Shown piece after piece: positions 34,818-43,402 of a stretch of 64,000 bases of DNA (position 1 is its first letter; the number at the start of each line of letters is the position of its first letter). This DNA is from Dyadobacter sp. 676 (GTDB lineage: Bacteria; Bacteroidota; Bacteroidia; Cytophagales; Spirosomataceae). The notes under the pieces are model-generated. The model was not told the origin of the DNA. It searched no databases and worked only from the letters and a program-made list of their open reading frames with translations. Location: the NCBI RefSeq assembly GCF_040448675.1, contig NZ_CP159289.1:2480001-2544000 (forward strand), in the 5' to 3' direction. A program made the translations under genes and the position numbers.

Positions 34818-35357
34818 CTATATCGCTGCCAGATCCACTTTCTCGCGCAGGATCTGTTTTGCCTTCACCAACTGGTTTTTAACCGTATTTTTCGAAATCC
34901 GCAAAAATTCCGCGATTTCCTGATAGGATTTACCTTCTTCGATATTGAGTTTCAATATCTGCCGCCGTTTGATTGACAGCGAATCGACCGCCGCCTGCAC
35001 CACGCTCAATCTCCGTTCGGTCTCCTCCCTTTCCTCCTCTCCCGCCGCCCGGATCGCCTCGAGGTAATGCTTCCGCAGTTGCTCGCTCTTTTCCAGTTTT
35101 TTGAAATAATCGAAGGCCATGTTGCGCAGGCAGGTGAATAAGTAAGAGTTAAAATTATAGTCCGGCTTGATCTGGGCACGTCTTACCCAAATTTTGATAA
35201 ACACGTCCTGAACCATGTTTTCAGCTTCTTCCTCGTCTTTGAGCAATGAAACCGTGAAACGCAGCGCAGGGGTTTTGTAATGGTTATACAACTCTGCAAA
35301 GGCCGCTTCGTCGCCTTGCGTCACTCTGATCAGGGTATTTTCGTCGGGGTAGGCCAC
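34818..35357 (-). CDS. ECF RNA polymerase sigma factor (FecI-like, Bacteroidota type)
   Basis: The 179-residue protein has sigma-70 region 2 (AFAELYNHYKTPALRFTVSL, AENMVQDVFIKIWVRR) and region 4 (LSIKRRQILKLNIEEGKSYQEIAEFLRISKNTVKNQLVKA). In Bacteroidota such sigmas usually precede a FecR anti-sigma gene and a TonB receptor/SusD pair. None of these is adjacent here: downstream is a convergent lipoprotein gene. It is thus an orphan ECF factor, with regulator and targets unknown. Confidence 0.93.
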   Translation of the reverse strand: MAYPDENTLIRVTQGDEAAFAELYNHYKTPALRFTVSLLKDEEEAENMVQDVFIKIWVRRAQIKPDYNFNSYLFTCLRNMAFDYFKKLEKSEQLRKHYLEAIRAAGEEEREETERRLSVVQAAVDSLSIKRRQILKLNIEEGKSYQEIAEFLRISKNTVKNQLVKAKQILREKVDLAAI

Positions 35358-35924
35358 AGTCGTACAGTTTTAGCTATTAGAAAAGGGACTAGGTAAAGAG
35401 ATTATGTTATTAATAAAAAAACTTTTATTCTTGGTTCGATCCCATTTATCAACCGGCGTCAAATTCCCGGGGTAATATTCCACATCAGTCAGGTATTAAA
35501 ATAAAGTTGTTTTCAACGTCGCCCCGGCAGCCGGAAATTCTGCCTTCGAATCGATCGGCGATGTTTTCTATTGAGCGGCATTCTTGTAATTGCTTGATAA
35601 AGCTACATCCTCATATTTAAAATTTAAGTCGCAAACTGCGTAAAAATATCTTCATTTTACGCACGGTTGTACGATTTAATCATAACATAATAGTAACTTA
35701 TCATTTATGACATATTTGCTCATTTACAGCCGGTTCTTAATAGAATTGACTTTGAAACAACCGGTTTCCGGTGGCGTCGTTTGCTCCGGCGCGTTGTTAA
35801 CAATTTTATAACAAATGGCCCGATTGCAGGACTTGCGGATAGCCCTCCTCCAACGATCGAAAGTATTACCCAAAACATTCGACACCGATATTCCTTTTAT
35901 CCTAAATCCAGACCAATATTGCTC
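35358..35924. other. 567-bp gene-free region upstream of the kinase-phosphatase cluster
   Basis: AT-rich DNA between the divergent ECF sigma gene and the PfkB-HAD gene. I see an imperfect -7 (CATATTTG near 35710) that could serve the cluster, and no tRNA, terminator or convincing ORF. An in-frame extension of the downstream gene to 35781 lacks any family similarity. The length suggests a regulated promoter region. Confidence 0.4.
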
Positions 35925-37850
35925 ATGGATCAAAGCCGCATCAATCAGATCTTGGAGAAAATCTCCGCCGTTCGGGTCGCCGTGTATGGCGATTACTGTC
36001 TCGACTCCTACTGGGTCATGGACGACCGCACTTCCGAAGTTTCCATCGAAACCGGCCTGCAAGCCCTGGCCGTGGCCCGGCATTACTATACGCCCGGCGG
36101 CGCAGGGAATGTCGTAGCCAACCTTGCCGCCCTGAGACCGGCGGAAATCAGGGTTATCGGGGTAGTTGGCAACGATATGCAGGGACGCGAACTCACGGCG
36201 CAACTCCGGCAACTTGGCGCCGACACCGGCGCTTTGATTATCCAGCCGGAAAATTTCAACACATATAGTTATCTCAAACGCCTTATCGACGGCCAGGAAG
36301 AGCCGCGCATCGATTTCGGGGTCTATAACGAAAGGAGCATCGAAACCGACAGGCAACTTGTCGCCGCGCTGGAAAAGGCGTTGCAGGAATGCGACGCATT
36401 GATTTTTAATCAGCAGGTAACAGGCAGTATTACCAATGCGGCGTTTATCGACGACGTAAACCGGCTTTTCGAGCGATATCACGACAAAATCGTGATGCTG
36501 GATTCAAGACATTTCAACGACCGTTTCCGCAATACCTGCCTCAAATGCAACGACCGGGAAATCGCGTCGCTGAACGGGCACGACGTTGCACCGGGCGAAA
36601 ATGTGCCTGTAAACGAAGTAAAACGCTACGGCACGGAGATATTCGGCCGGTATCACAAGCCCGTATTCGTGACCTGCGGCGAACGCGGCATTATCGCATT
36701 CGATAGGGAAGGCTACCACGAGGTTCCGGGCATTCAGTTGAAAGGAAAACTGGATACCGTGGGTGCCGGCGATACGGCGATCAGCGCCATTACGCTTTGC
36801 CTTGCGGCCGGGTTGTCGCCCGCAGAGGCAGCACAGTTCGGTAATTTTGCGGCGGCGGTGACGGTACAAAAACTGTTTACTACCGGTACGGCAACCGGCG
36901 GGGAAATCGCGGCGGTCGCCAAAGACCCGGATTACATTTACAACGCCGACCTCGCCGAAAACGAGCGCGCCGCCACGTATTATCCCGAAACTGAATTCGA
37001 AATTTGCGTGCCCGAAGTCCTTGAAAAGCTCGGACATATACGTTATGCCGTTTTCGATCACGACGGCACGATCAGTACCCTCCGGCAGGGATGGGAGGAA
37101 ATCATGGAACCGGTGATGATGAAATCCATTCTCGGCGACCAATACGATACCGTCGACGCCGGGACATTCCACAAAGTGCAGGCCGAATGCAAGGCATTTA
37201 TCCACAAAACGACCGGCATTCAGACTATTTACCAGATGGAAGGACTGGTAAACCTCGTGCGCGAGTTCGGCTTTGTACCCGAGGACCAGATCCTCGACAA
37301 GTTCCAGTATAAGGAAATTTACAACGACGGCCTGATGGAAATGGTGAGCAAGCGCATGGAAAAACTCGCCAATGGAGAACTCGGCCAGGAAGATTATACA
37401 CTGAAAGGGGCCGTTGAGTTTCTGAAACAGCTCAAAGAACGCGGCGTGACAATGTATTTGGCCAGCGGTACCGATGTAGACGATGTGAAAAACGAGGCCC
37501 GGATGCTCGGTTATGCCGATTTGTTCGATGGCGGCATTTACGGCGCATTGCGCGATTACACCAAGTTTTCCAAGAAAATGGTGATCGAGAAGATCATCCG
37601 CGACAATAACCTGCAAGGTAAGGAGCTGGCGGTATTTGGCGACGGCCCCGACGAAATCCGCGAGGGACGACGTGCGGGCGGTATTTCCGTAGGCATTACA
37701 AGCAACGAGGTGCAGCGTTTCGGACATAACCCGGCCAAGCGCCCACGGCTCGTTCGCGCAGGCGCACAGCTGCTGATCCCCGATTTTTCGCAGCACAAAA
37801 AGCTGATCAGCCTGCTGTTCCAGGAAAGCGAAAATTACGCCGAAGCCTGA
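35925..37850 (+). CDS. PfkB-type sugar kinase fused to HAD phosphatase
   Basis: From MDQSRINQIL (35925) the product has 641 residues. Residues about 1-335 are a PfkB/ribokinase domain close in style to the HldE/RfaE heptose kinase (VAVYGDYCLDSYW, TPGGAGNVVANLAAL, catalytic GAGD at 280-283). Residues about 365-635 are a HAD hydrolase with nucleophile Asp378 in FDHDGT, a helical cap, LASGTDVDD and FGDGPDEIREG. HldE normally carries an adenylyltransferase in place of the HAD domain. A kinase followed by a phosphatase could phosphorylate a sugar phosphate and then remove the other phosphate, as HldE and GmhB do in sequence. That role is inference. The stop overlaps the next start (TGATG). Confidence 0.82.
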   Translation: MDQSRINQILEKISAVRVAVYGDYCLDSYWVMDDRTSEVSIETGLQALAVARHYYTPGGAGNVVANLAALRPAEIRVIGVVGNDMQGRELTAQLRQLGADTGALIIQPENFNTYSYLKRLIDGQEEPRIDFGVYNERSIETDRQLVAALEKALQECDALIFNQQVTGSITNAAFIDDVNRLFERYHDKIVMLDSRHFNDRFRNTCLKCNDREIASLNGHDVAPGENVPVNEVKRYGTEIFGRYHKPVFVTCGERGIIAFDREGYHEVPGIQLKGKLDTVGAGDTAISAITLCLAAGLSPAEAAQFGNFAAAVTVQKLFTTGTATGGEIAAVAKDPDYIYNADLAENERAATYYPETEFEICVPEVLEKLGHIRYAVFDHDGTISTLRQGWEEIMEPVMMKSILGDQYDTVDAGTFHKVQAECKAFIHKTTGIQTIYQMEGLVNLVREFGFVPEDQILDKFQYKEIYNDGLMEMVSKRMEKLANGELGQEDYTLKGAVEFLKQLKERGVTMYLASGTDVDDVKNEARMLGYADLFDGGIYGALRDYTKFSKKMVIEKIIRDNNLQGKELAVFGDGPDEIREGRRAGGISVGITSNEVQRFGHNPAKRPRLVRAGAQLLIPDFSQHKKLISLLFQESENYAEA

Positions 37851-40093
37851 TGCGCGCCTTTGAAAAACGATCCATTGCCTGGCTGATTTACGGTTTGCTG
37901 CCGTTGCTCTGGTGCTGCCGGAATGATAAGACTGTCGATAACGAACCGCCCTTCTACCGGGATGAACCTTTCATACAGGAATATCACGAGGCTTATCCCA
38001 TGAAGGATAACGACGTAAGGGCGATTCTGCCTGATCATGAGGGCAACGTGTGGGCAGCCACGGCAAAGGGTGTTTTTCTCAAAAAGAAGGATTCCCTCAC
38101 ATGGGACCAGGTATTGGATAACAATGCAAACGGGCCTTCATTCGCGCTGGCACGAGATTCGTCCGGTATTATTTGGCTGGGCATGTGGAGTGGGTTGTAC
38201 CATTATCAAAATGGTGCTATTTCCAAAGTGAATGGGCCAACAGGTCCGATTTCGGCCATTTGTACAAAAGCAGGTACGGTATACGCAATCGGCCCGAATG
38301 GCTTTTGGACAGGTAATGCGAATGGTTTTACATTACAAAAAGCAGCCATAGCAAGATCCGTTCGTGATGTGATCTGCGACGGAAACGACGGCTTGTGGAT
38401 AGCCTCCGACGTGGGGCTTTACCACTGGGCTCCATCAGATTTGAAACATACCTATAAAACCGACGCGTTGATCGCCGCTTATACCAAAGGTTTGGCGTAC
38501 AACCATGACGGAAAACTCTGGATTGGTGGCCTCGGCGGGGTTACCATTCAAAATAATGGTCGAAAAGAATCCGAATTAAGGACTGCGGACGGCATTCCTT
38601 CTACTTATGTGACGGCTGTGCGATTAGCTCCCGATAGTTCGATGTGGGTAGGTACACAAACGGGCGTGGTGCGTTTCCGCAAGGACGGAAGCAAATCACT
38701 GCTCTTTTCGAGGAGGTGGTTGCTGGACGATCAGATCAACGACATTGCATTCGACGGTGAAGGCAATGCGTGGATCGCCACACCGCAAGGCGTAAGCGCA
38801 CTCAAAAAGCGTGTAATGACATTGGCCTCCAAAAGCGCATTCTTTTACGACGTGTTGATGAAAAGACATATCCGTGCGCCGTGGATCGCAGGACAGGCGC
38901 ATTTGCGCATTCCCGGCGATACCACGAGCTGGGAACCCGAAGATGACGATAATGATGGTGAATTTACCGGCAACTATCTGGCGATGGAAAGTTTTCGCTA
39001 CGCCGCTACCAAAGATCCGGTGGCGAGAGAGAATGCGAAAAAAGCATTCCATTTCCTGAAATTATTGCAGGAAGTGACCGGCACCGACGGTTTCTTCGCA
39101 CGCACGATCATCCCTTCGACGTGGACGCGCATGCACGACGGCAACCGCACGTACACGGAACGCGAGCGCGCGGACGAGCTCGTCAAAGAGCCGCGGTTCA
39201 AACCCGTCGAAACGCGCTGGCGTTTGTCGGCCGACAGGCAATGGCTCTGGAAAGGCGATACGAGCAGTGACGAAATGTGCGGGCACATGTTCGGTTACTA
39301 CTATTATTATACATTGGTGGCGGATGCGGCCGAGAAAAAGGTCATCGCTGCGCACGTCGGCAAAATCATCGATTACCTGATGCGGCATAATCTGAATTTC
39401 GCCGATACGGACGGGAAAGCGACACGGTGGTCGGTGTGGTCGCCGGACCAGCTCAACCGTGACCCGGAATGGCTGCCTGATCGCAACCAGAACTCCATGG
39501 AAATGCTTGCCTTTCTGAAACTCGCGCAGTTCATGACCGGTGATACGAAGTACCGGAACGAATACGTCCGTCTTATCGAAAAGGAGCATTACCTCGACAA
39601 TATGAAGGAAGTGACAAAGCAGAACCCGGCCTGGTTCATTTACTTCGACGTGATATTGCAGGCTTATCTCTATCCGATACTGATCCATTGCGAAAAAGAT
39701 CCCGAGCGTTTGAAATTTTATAAAAACCATCTGGAAGAATGGTTTACGAAGCGTAAAGGCGACCACAACCCGTTGATCAATTTCATTTACAATGAATGCC
39801 TGGGTAAAAAATCGGAGCTGAAAAACTCGGTCGATTTCCTGATCGACACATCGCTGGATCTGGTGGACTGGCCAATCGATCATCGGAAGCGGGAGGATAT
39901 TCAGGTTGTACGCACACCCGTGCTCGAAGACGAGCAGGTGAGTGAATTGCAGCCCGCCAGCATCCGATTGACCGTTCGTTGGGATAAAAACCCCTGGACA
40001 CTCACCGGCGGCAATCCCGAAGTGGAACGCGAACCGGTTTTCTGGCTGCTGCCCTACTGGATGGGCCGGTATTTGGGAATGATTTCAAAATAG
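37850..40093 (+). CDS. Secreted beta-propeller plus helical-barrel protein (paralogue A), possible new enzyme family
   Basis: The 747-residue protein has a signal-anchor or lipoprotein-like N-terminus (LLPLLWCC). A propeller of two-component-regulator-type repeats follows (about 45-320; AILPDHEGNVWAATAKGVF, DGNDGLWIASDVGLYHW, APDSSMWVGTQTGVV). The rest is a long mainly helical domain (about 340-747) with acidic blocks WEPEDDDNDGEFTG and KGDTSSDEMCGHMFG and a terminal WLLPYWMGRYLG. There is no kinase domain, so it is not a hybrid sensor. The helical part resembles an alpha/alpha barrel as in many glycosidases and lyases. A second, related copy lies at 41174-43394. Translation is coupled to the PfkB-HAD gene. 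Confidence 0.7.
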   Translation: MRAFEKRSIAWLIYGLLPLLWCCRNDKTVDNEPPFYRDEPFIQEYHEAYPMKDNDVRAILPDHEGNVWAATAKGVFLKKKDSLTWDQVLDNNANGPSFALARDSSGIIWLGMWSGLYHYQNGAISKVNGPTGPISAICTKAGTVYAIGPNGFWTGNANGFTLQKAAIARSVRDVICDGNDGLWIASDVGLYHWAPSDLKHTYKTDALIAAYTKGLAYNHDGKLWIGGLGGVTIQNNGRKESELRTADGIPSTYVTAVRLAPDSSMWVGTQTGVVRFRKDGSKSLLFSRRWLLDDQINDIAFDGEGNAWIATPQGVSALKKRVMTLASKSAFFYDVLMKRHIRAPWIAGQAHLRIPGDTTSWEPEDDDNDGEFTGNYLAMESFRYAATKDPVARENAKKAFHFLKLLQEVTGTDGFFARTIIPSTWTRMHDGNRTYTERERADELVKEPRFKPVETRWRLSADRQWLWKGDTSSDEMCGHMFGYYYYYTLVADAAEKKVIAAHVGKIIDYLMRHNLNFADTDGKATRWSVWSPDQLNRDPEWLPDRNQNSMEMLAFLKLAQFMTGDTKYRNEYVRLIEKEHYLDNMKEVTKQNPAWFIYFDVILQAYLYPILIHCEKDPERLKFYKNHLEEWFTKRKGDHNPLINFIYNECLGKKSELKNSVDFLIDTSLDLVDWPIDHRKREDIQVVRTPVLEDEQVSELQPASIRLTVRWDKNPWTLTGGNPEVEREPVFWLLPYWMGRYLGMISK

Positions 40094-40110
40094 TTGTAAA
40101 CCATTTGTTT

Positions 40111-41160
40111 ATGAAAACCTATCTTTTGCTCATCAACCTGCTATTACTGGTCATGCAAGAAACATCAGCACAACAGACCTATGCCGAAAAACTCGGCTGG
40201 CCGAAAGGCTCGAAGGTCGTCATATTCCACGTCGACGACGCGGGAATGTCGCATTACTCGAACGAGGGCGCGAAAAAGTCGATACAGAACGGCATTGCCA
40301 CCTCTTGCAGCATTATGATGCCTTGTCCCTGGGCTGCTAGTTTTGCCAAATATGCTATCGCCAATCCCGGAATGGATGTCGGCCTGCATCTCACGCTTAC
40401 TTCGGAATGGAAGGATTATCGCTGGCCGCCGTTGAATGGCATCGCGCATTCCGAAGGGCTCGTGGACGACGAGGGATGCATGTGGCACACGGTGGAGGAT
40501 GTGATCAAACACGCCAGTCCGGATGTAGTGGAACAGGAAATACGCGTACAACTGAACCGGGCATTGAAACTCGGATTGAAACCCACGCACATGGATTCGC
40601 ATATGGGCACGCTGTTCGCACATATTCCTTATCTCGAAAGATATATCAAAATAGGCGCGGAATTCGGCATTCCGGTGATGTTTCCCGGCGGGAATAACCA
40701 ACTGCTGAAAGAATGCCTGAACAACCCATTGATCAAAAAGCTTAAAGCCGAGGGTAAATGGAAAGAGGGAATGGAACTTCCCGAGCCGGAAATTACCAAA
40801 CGCTCCGCCGAATTCGGACGGAAAATATGGGCAGCCGGCCTGCCGGTACTCGACGACCTGCATACCATCAGCGGTGACTGGAAGCCGGATGACGACAATG
40901 TAACCCCGGAGCAATGGGGCAAATACAAAGCTCAAAAATTCATCGAAACAATCCGAAAAATGCAGCCCGGCGTGGCCATGATGATCGTCCACAGCAGCGA
41001 CGTCACCGATGACTTCAAATTCATCAGCGCCTCCGGAGGATCGCGGTATGCCGATATGCTCTCCATGCTCGACCCGGACCTGAAAGCTTTCATTCGGTCG
41101 GAAGGCATCATTCTAACCACCTGGAAAGAGATGATGGAAAGAAGGAAAAAAGTCAAATAA
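40111..41160 (+). CDS. Secreted YdjC/ChbG-type carbohydrate deacetylase
   Basis: From ATG 40111 the product has 349 residues and a signal peptide ending TSAQQ. The YdjC fold motifs are present: the metal Asp pair in FHVDDAG (Asp42, Asp43), GLHLTLT, and THMDSHMG with metal-binding histidines. ChbG and HpnK members remove acetyl groups from chitooligosaccharides or hopanoid glycans. A signal peptide implies a periplasmic or outer location, unlike cytosolic ChbG. It lies 17 bp after paralogue A and 13 bp before paralogue B, so one operon is likely and its substrate probably carries N- or O-acetyl sugars. Confidence 0.88.
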   Translation: MKTYLLLINLLLLVMQETSAQQTYAEKLGWPKGSKVVIFHVDDAGMSHYSNEGAKKSIQNGIATSCSIMMPCPWAASFAKYAIANPGMDVGLHLTLTSEWKDYRWPPLNGIAHSEGLVDDEGCMWHTVEDVIKHASPDVVEQEIRVQLNRALKLGLKPTHMDSHMGTLFAHIPYLERYIKIGAEFGIPVMFPGGNNQLLKECLNNPLIKKLKAEGKWKEGMELPEPEITKRSAEFGRKIWAAGLPVLDDLHTISGDWKPDDDNVTPEQWGKYKAQKFIETIRKMQPGVAMMIVHSSDVTDDFKFISASGGSRYADMLSMLDPDLKAFIRSEGIILTTWKEMMERRKKVK

Positions 41161-41173
41161 CCAACTCAATACA

Positions 41174-42628
41174 ATGCGAAAGTTCTTTTTAGTATCCCTC
41201 CTATTATGCACGGGCATTACAGTCACACGTGCGCAGGTACAACCTGCGTACAGAGACAAACCTTATTTGCAGGATTTCAGCATCAAGTATTATGCCGATA
41301 CAACCCAAAGCACTCTCCGGCACGTTGCCTCGGACCGCAACGGTGTTATCCAGATGCTCGCGAAAGAAGGGCTTCGGCACACTTCTGCGGGGCAGTTCCT
41401 ATATCCCGGTAAGGTCGTTCCCGACCGGAGCTACCGGTACATGAAAGATAAAAATATCGCTGCGTTGACCGCCTACCAGGACCAGCTTGTGTACCTGACA
41501 GACCAGGTGGTATTCAGCAATGCGTGGGCAGGGACGCTTTTTTCCAAGCACAACCTTCCCAAGGCGAGCCTGTTCGCGGGCGGTAAGGATTTCACCTTCC
41601 TGGTTTCGGATGGCACTTCTTTGGAATTAATCAAAGATTCGAAAAGCCTCTGGAATGGGAAGTTACCGGACGATTCTGTGATCGGCCTCGCGTTTCAGGG
41701 TAATACAAACCAGTTCTGGATTTTGGGAAACAAATCGCTTTACAAACTGGGCGTTCAGGACAAAAAACTGACCAAAGTGCTCGCCGGCTCAGATTTTACC
41801 GCTTTCGACCTTGCTTCGAAAGAGACAAAAATCATTATCGGCACGCTCGACGGCTATTTTACATTGGACATAGCAACCGGAAAACAAACCGGCAGCATCA
41901 ATCGTAAATTACCTGTTACCAAAATCACGGCAGTAAAAGACGTGAACGGCAAAGTGTGGTTCGGCTCTAATATGGGTGCATTCGCGTTGCGTGCCGACGG
42001 CAAGTTCGATTACTATTTCGGCGAACGCTGGCTGCCGGGCAATGTAGTGGTCGATATCGCCAAAGGCCCTGAAAACTCCGTATTGGTATTGACGACCAAA
42101 GGTCTGGGGAAAATTGAATTCAAACCGATGACGCTGGAAGCGAAGGCAATGGCATTCGAAAAGCAGGTCAGGTTACGCCACATACGGAATGGTTTCAACT
42201 CGCAGCTTACCGGCCTCGATCACGGCGATTTATCGACCGGCTACACCGAAGATTCAGACAACGATGGCCTTTGGACCTCCATGTACCTCGGCGGCCAGAT
42301 TTTCCGGTACGCAGCCACCAAAGACCCGGATGCATTGCAAAACTGCCGCGAATCGATGGACGCCATGGAGCGGCTTTATACCGTGAACCCGGTGGCAGGG
42401 TTTCCTGCACGTTCCTTTGAGCGTTCGGGCCATATCAACGAGCTGCATGACATCGAGCGGTGGCAGCATTCGCCCGACAAGGAATGGGACTGGAAGGCTA
42501 CTACGAGCAGCGATGAGGTGATCGGCCACATTTTCGCATTCGGCGCGGCGGCGGAGCTGATCGACGACCCGAAAATTAAAAAAGCAGGCCATCATGCTCA
42601 TCGATACCGTCATGTCGCACATTGTTAA
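41174..42628 (+). CDS. Propeller plus helical-barrel protein, paralogue B, N-terminal fragment
   Basis: The 484-residue frame has a signal peptide (ending TRAQ), a diverged propeller (about 40-330; DVNGKVWFGSNMGAFALR), and the first half of the helical domain with TEDSDNDGLWTS, FRYAATKDPDA and ATTSSDEVIGH shared with paralogue A. After DPKIKK it leaves frame (GHHAHRYRHVAHC). The next frame (42594-43394) continues exactly where paralogue A continues. Dropping one A from the A6 tract at 42578-42583 joins them as KIKKQAIMLIDTV into 739 residues, against 747 in paralogue A. This is one gene interrupted by a single-base insertion. Confidence 0.72.
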   Translation: MRKFFLVSLLLCTGITVTRAQVQPAYRDKPYLQDFSIKYYADTTQSTLRHVASDRNGVIQMLAKEGLRHTSAGQFLYPGKVVPDRSYRYMKDKNIAALTAYQDQLVYLTDQVVFSNAWAGTLFSKHNLPKASLFAGGKDFTFLVSDGTSLELIKDSKSLWNGKLPDDSVIGLAFQGNTNQFWILGNKSLYKLGVQDKKLTKVLAGSDFTAFDLASKETKIIIGTLDGYFTLDIATGKQTGSINRKLPVTKITAVKDVNGKVWFGSNMGAFALRADGKFDYYFGERWLPGNVVVDIAKGPENSVLVLTTKGLGKIEFKPMTLEAKAMAFEKQVRLRHIRNGFNSQLTGLDHGDLSTGYTEDSDNDGLWTSMYLGGQIFRYAATKDPDALQNCRESMDAMERLYTVNPVAGFPARSFERSGHINELHDIERWQHSPDKEWDWKATTSSDEVIGHIFAFGAAAELIDDPKIKKAGHHAHRYRHVAHC

Positions 42629-43394
42629 AAACAATATGTACCTGATCGACTACGACGGCAAGCCTACGATGTGGGGCAAATGGCATCCCGATTATGTGAA
42701 TGCGTTCCCGATCAATGTCGGCGATCGTAAACTCAATTCTTCGAACATCGTGGCTATGCTTCAAACGGCCTACCATTTCACCAAAAAGGAGAAATACAAG
42801 GCAAAAGCATTTGAACTGATGACCAAGCACGGCTATTTTGAAAACATGATGCGGCCTATGAGCGTTATCGGGCGTGCGCCGGAAGATGCCGACGAACATG
42901 CGAAACATATGTCCGACGGCTGGAACCATTCCGACGACGAAATGTATTTCCTCGGCTACTGGGGCCTTTACCGCTATGCTTTCAACGACACGCTCAAAGC
43001 GAATTATAAAAAGCAGATCCTCGACCACTGGCAGGCAGAACGTCCCGAAAAGGAAGGCGCCTGGAATATTTTTACGGCACTGACGGGTACCAAAGAATTC
43101 GACCTGAACGAAGCCGTCTGGTATTTGCAGGAACACCCGATGGACCTGATCGACTGGGTGATTAAAAACAGTCACCGGAAGGACATTGAAAAGCTGGAGC
43201 CTAACTTCCGCAAGCAAACTACGAAGGAAGTGTTGCCCCCGGACGAGCGACCTGTTCAACGGCACAATGGCAATATGTTCAACCTGGACCGGACTAGTGG
43301 AAACGGCACCGGCGAGCATAGCGCGGGGGATATCTGGCTCCTGCCCTACTGGATGGGACGTTATCTGGGGGTTATCAGCACCCCGCAAAAGTAG
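42594..43394 (+). CDS. Propeller plus helical-barrel protein, paralogue B, C-terminal fragment
   Basis: This 266-residue frame is the second half of paralogue B. It shares GKPTMWGKWHPDYVN, MDLIDWVIKNSHRKDIEKLE and WLLPYWMGRYLGVIS with the corresponding region of paralogue A (GKATRWSVWSPDQLN, LDLVDWPIDHRKREDIQ and WLLPYWMGRYLGMIS). Its ATG at 42594 is internal and not a true start. The join to the upstream fragment is the A6 tract at 42578-42583. The next gene starts 8 bp after the stop. Confidence 0.72.
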   Translation: MLIDTVMSHIVKNNMYLIDYDGKPTMWGKWHPDYVNAFPINVGDRKLNSSNIVAMLQTAYHFTKKEKYKAKAFELMTKHGYFENMMRPMSVIGRAPEDADEHAKHMSDGWNHSDDEMYFLGYWGLYRYAFNDTLKANYKKQILDHWQAERPEKEGAWNIFTALTGTKEFDLNEAVWYLQEHPMDLIDWVIKNSHRKDIEKLEPNFRKQTTKEVLPPDERPVQRHNGNMFNLDRTSGNGTGEHSAGDIWLLPYWMGRYLGVISTPQK

Positions 43395-43402
43395 ATTCGG
43401 CC

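Noticed and set aside
35781..35924. N-terminal extension of the PfkB-HAD protein
   Set aside because: The extra 48 residues precede the normal family start and look like non-coding DNA.
36504..37796. 430-residue open frame opposite the PfkB-HAD fusion
   Set aside because: Antisense of intact kinase and HAD motifs.
37850..40093. Hybrid two-component sensor, suggested by the propeller repeats
   Set aside because: No histidine kinase, receiver or HTH domain follows; the rest is an exported helical domain.
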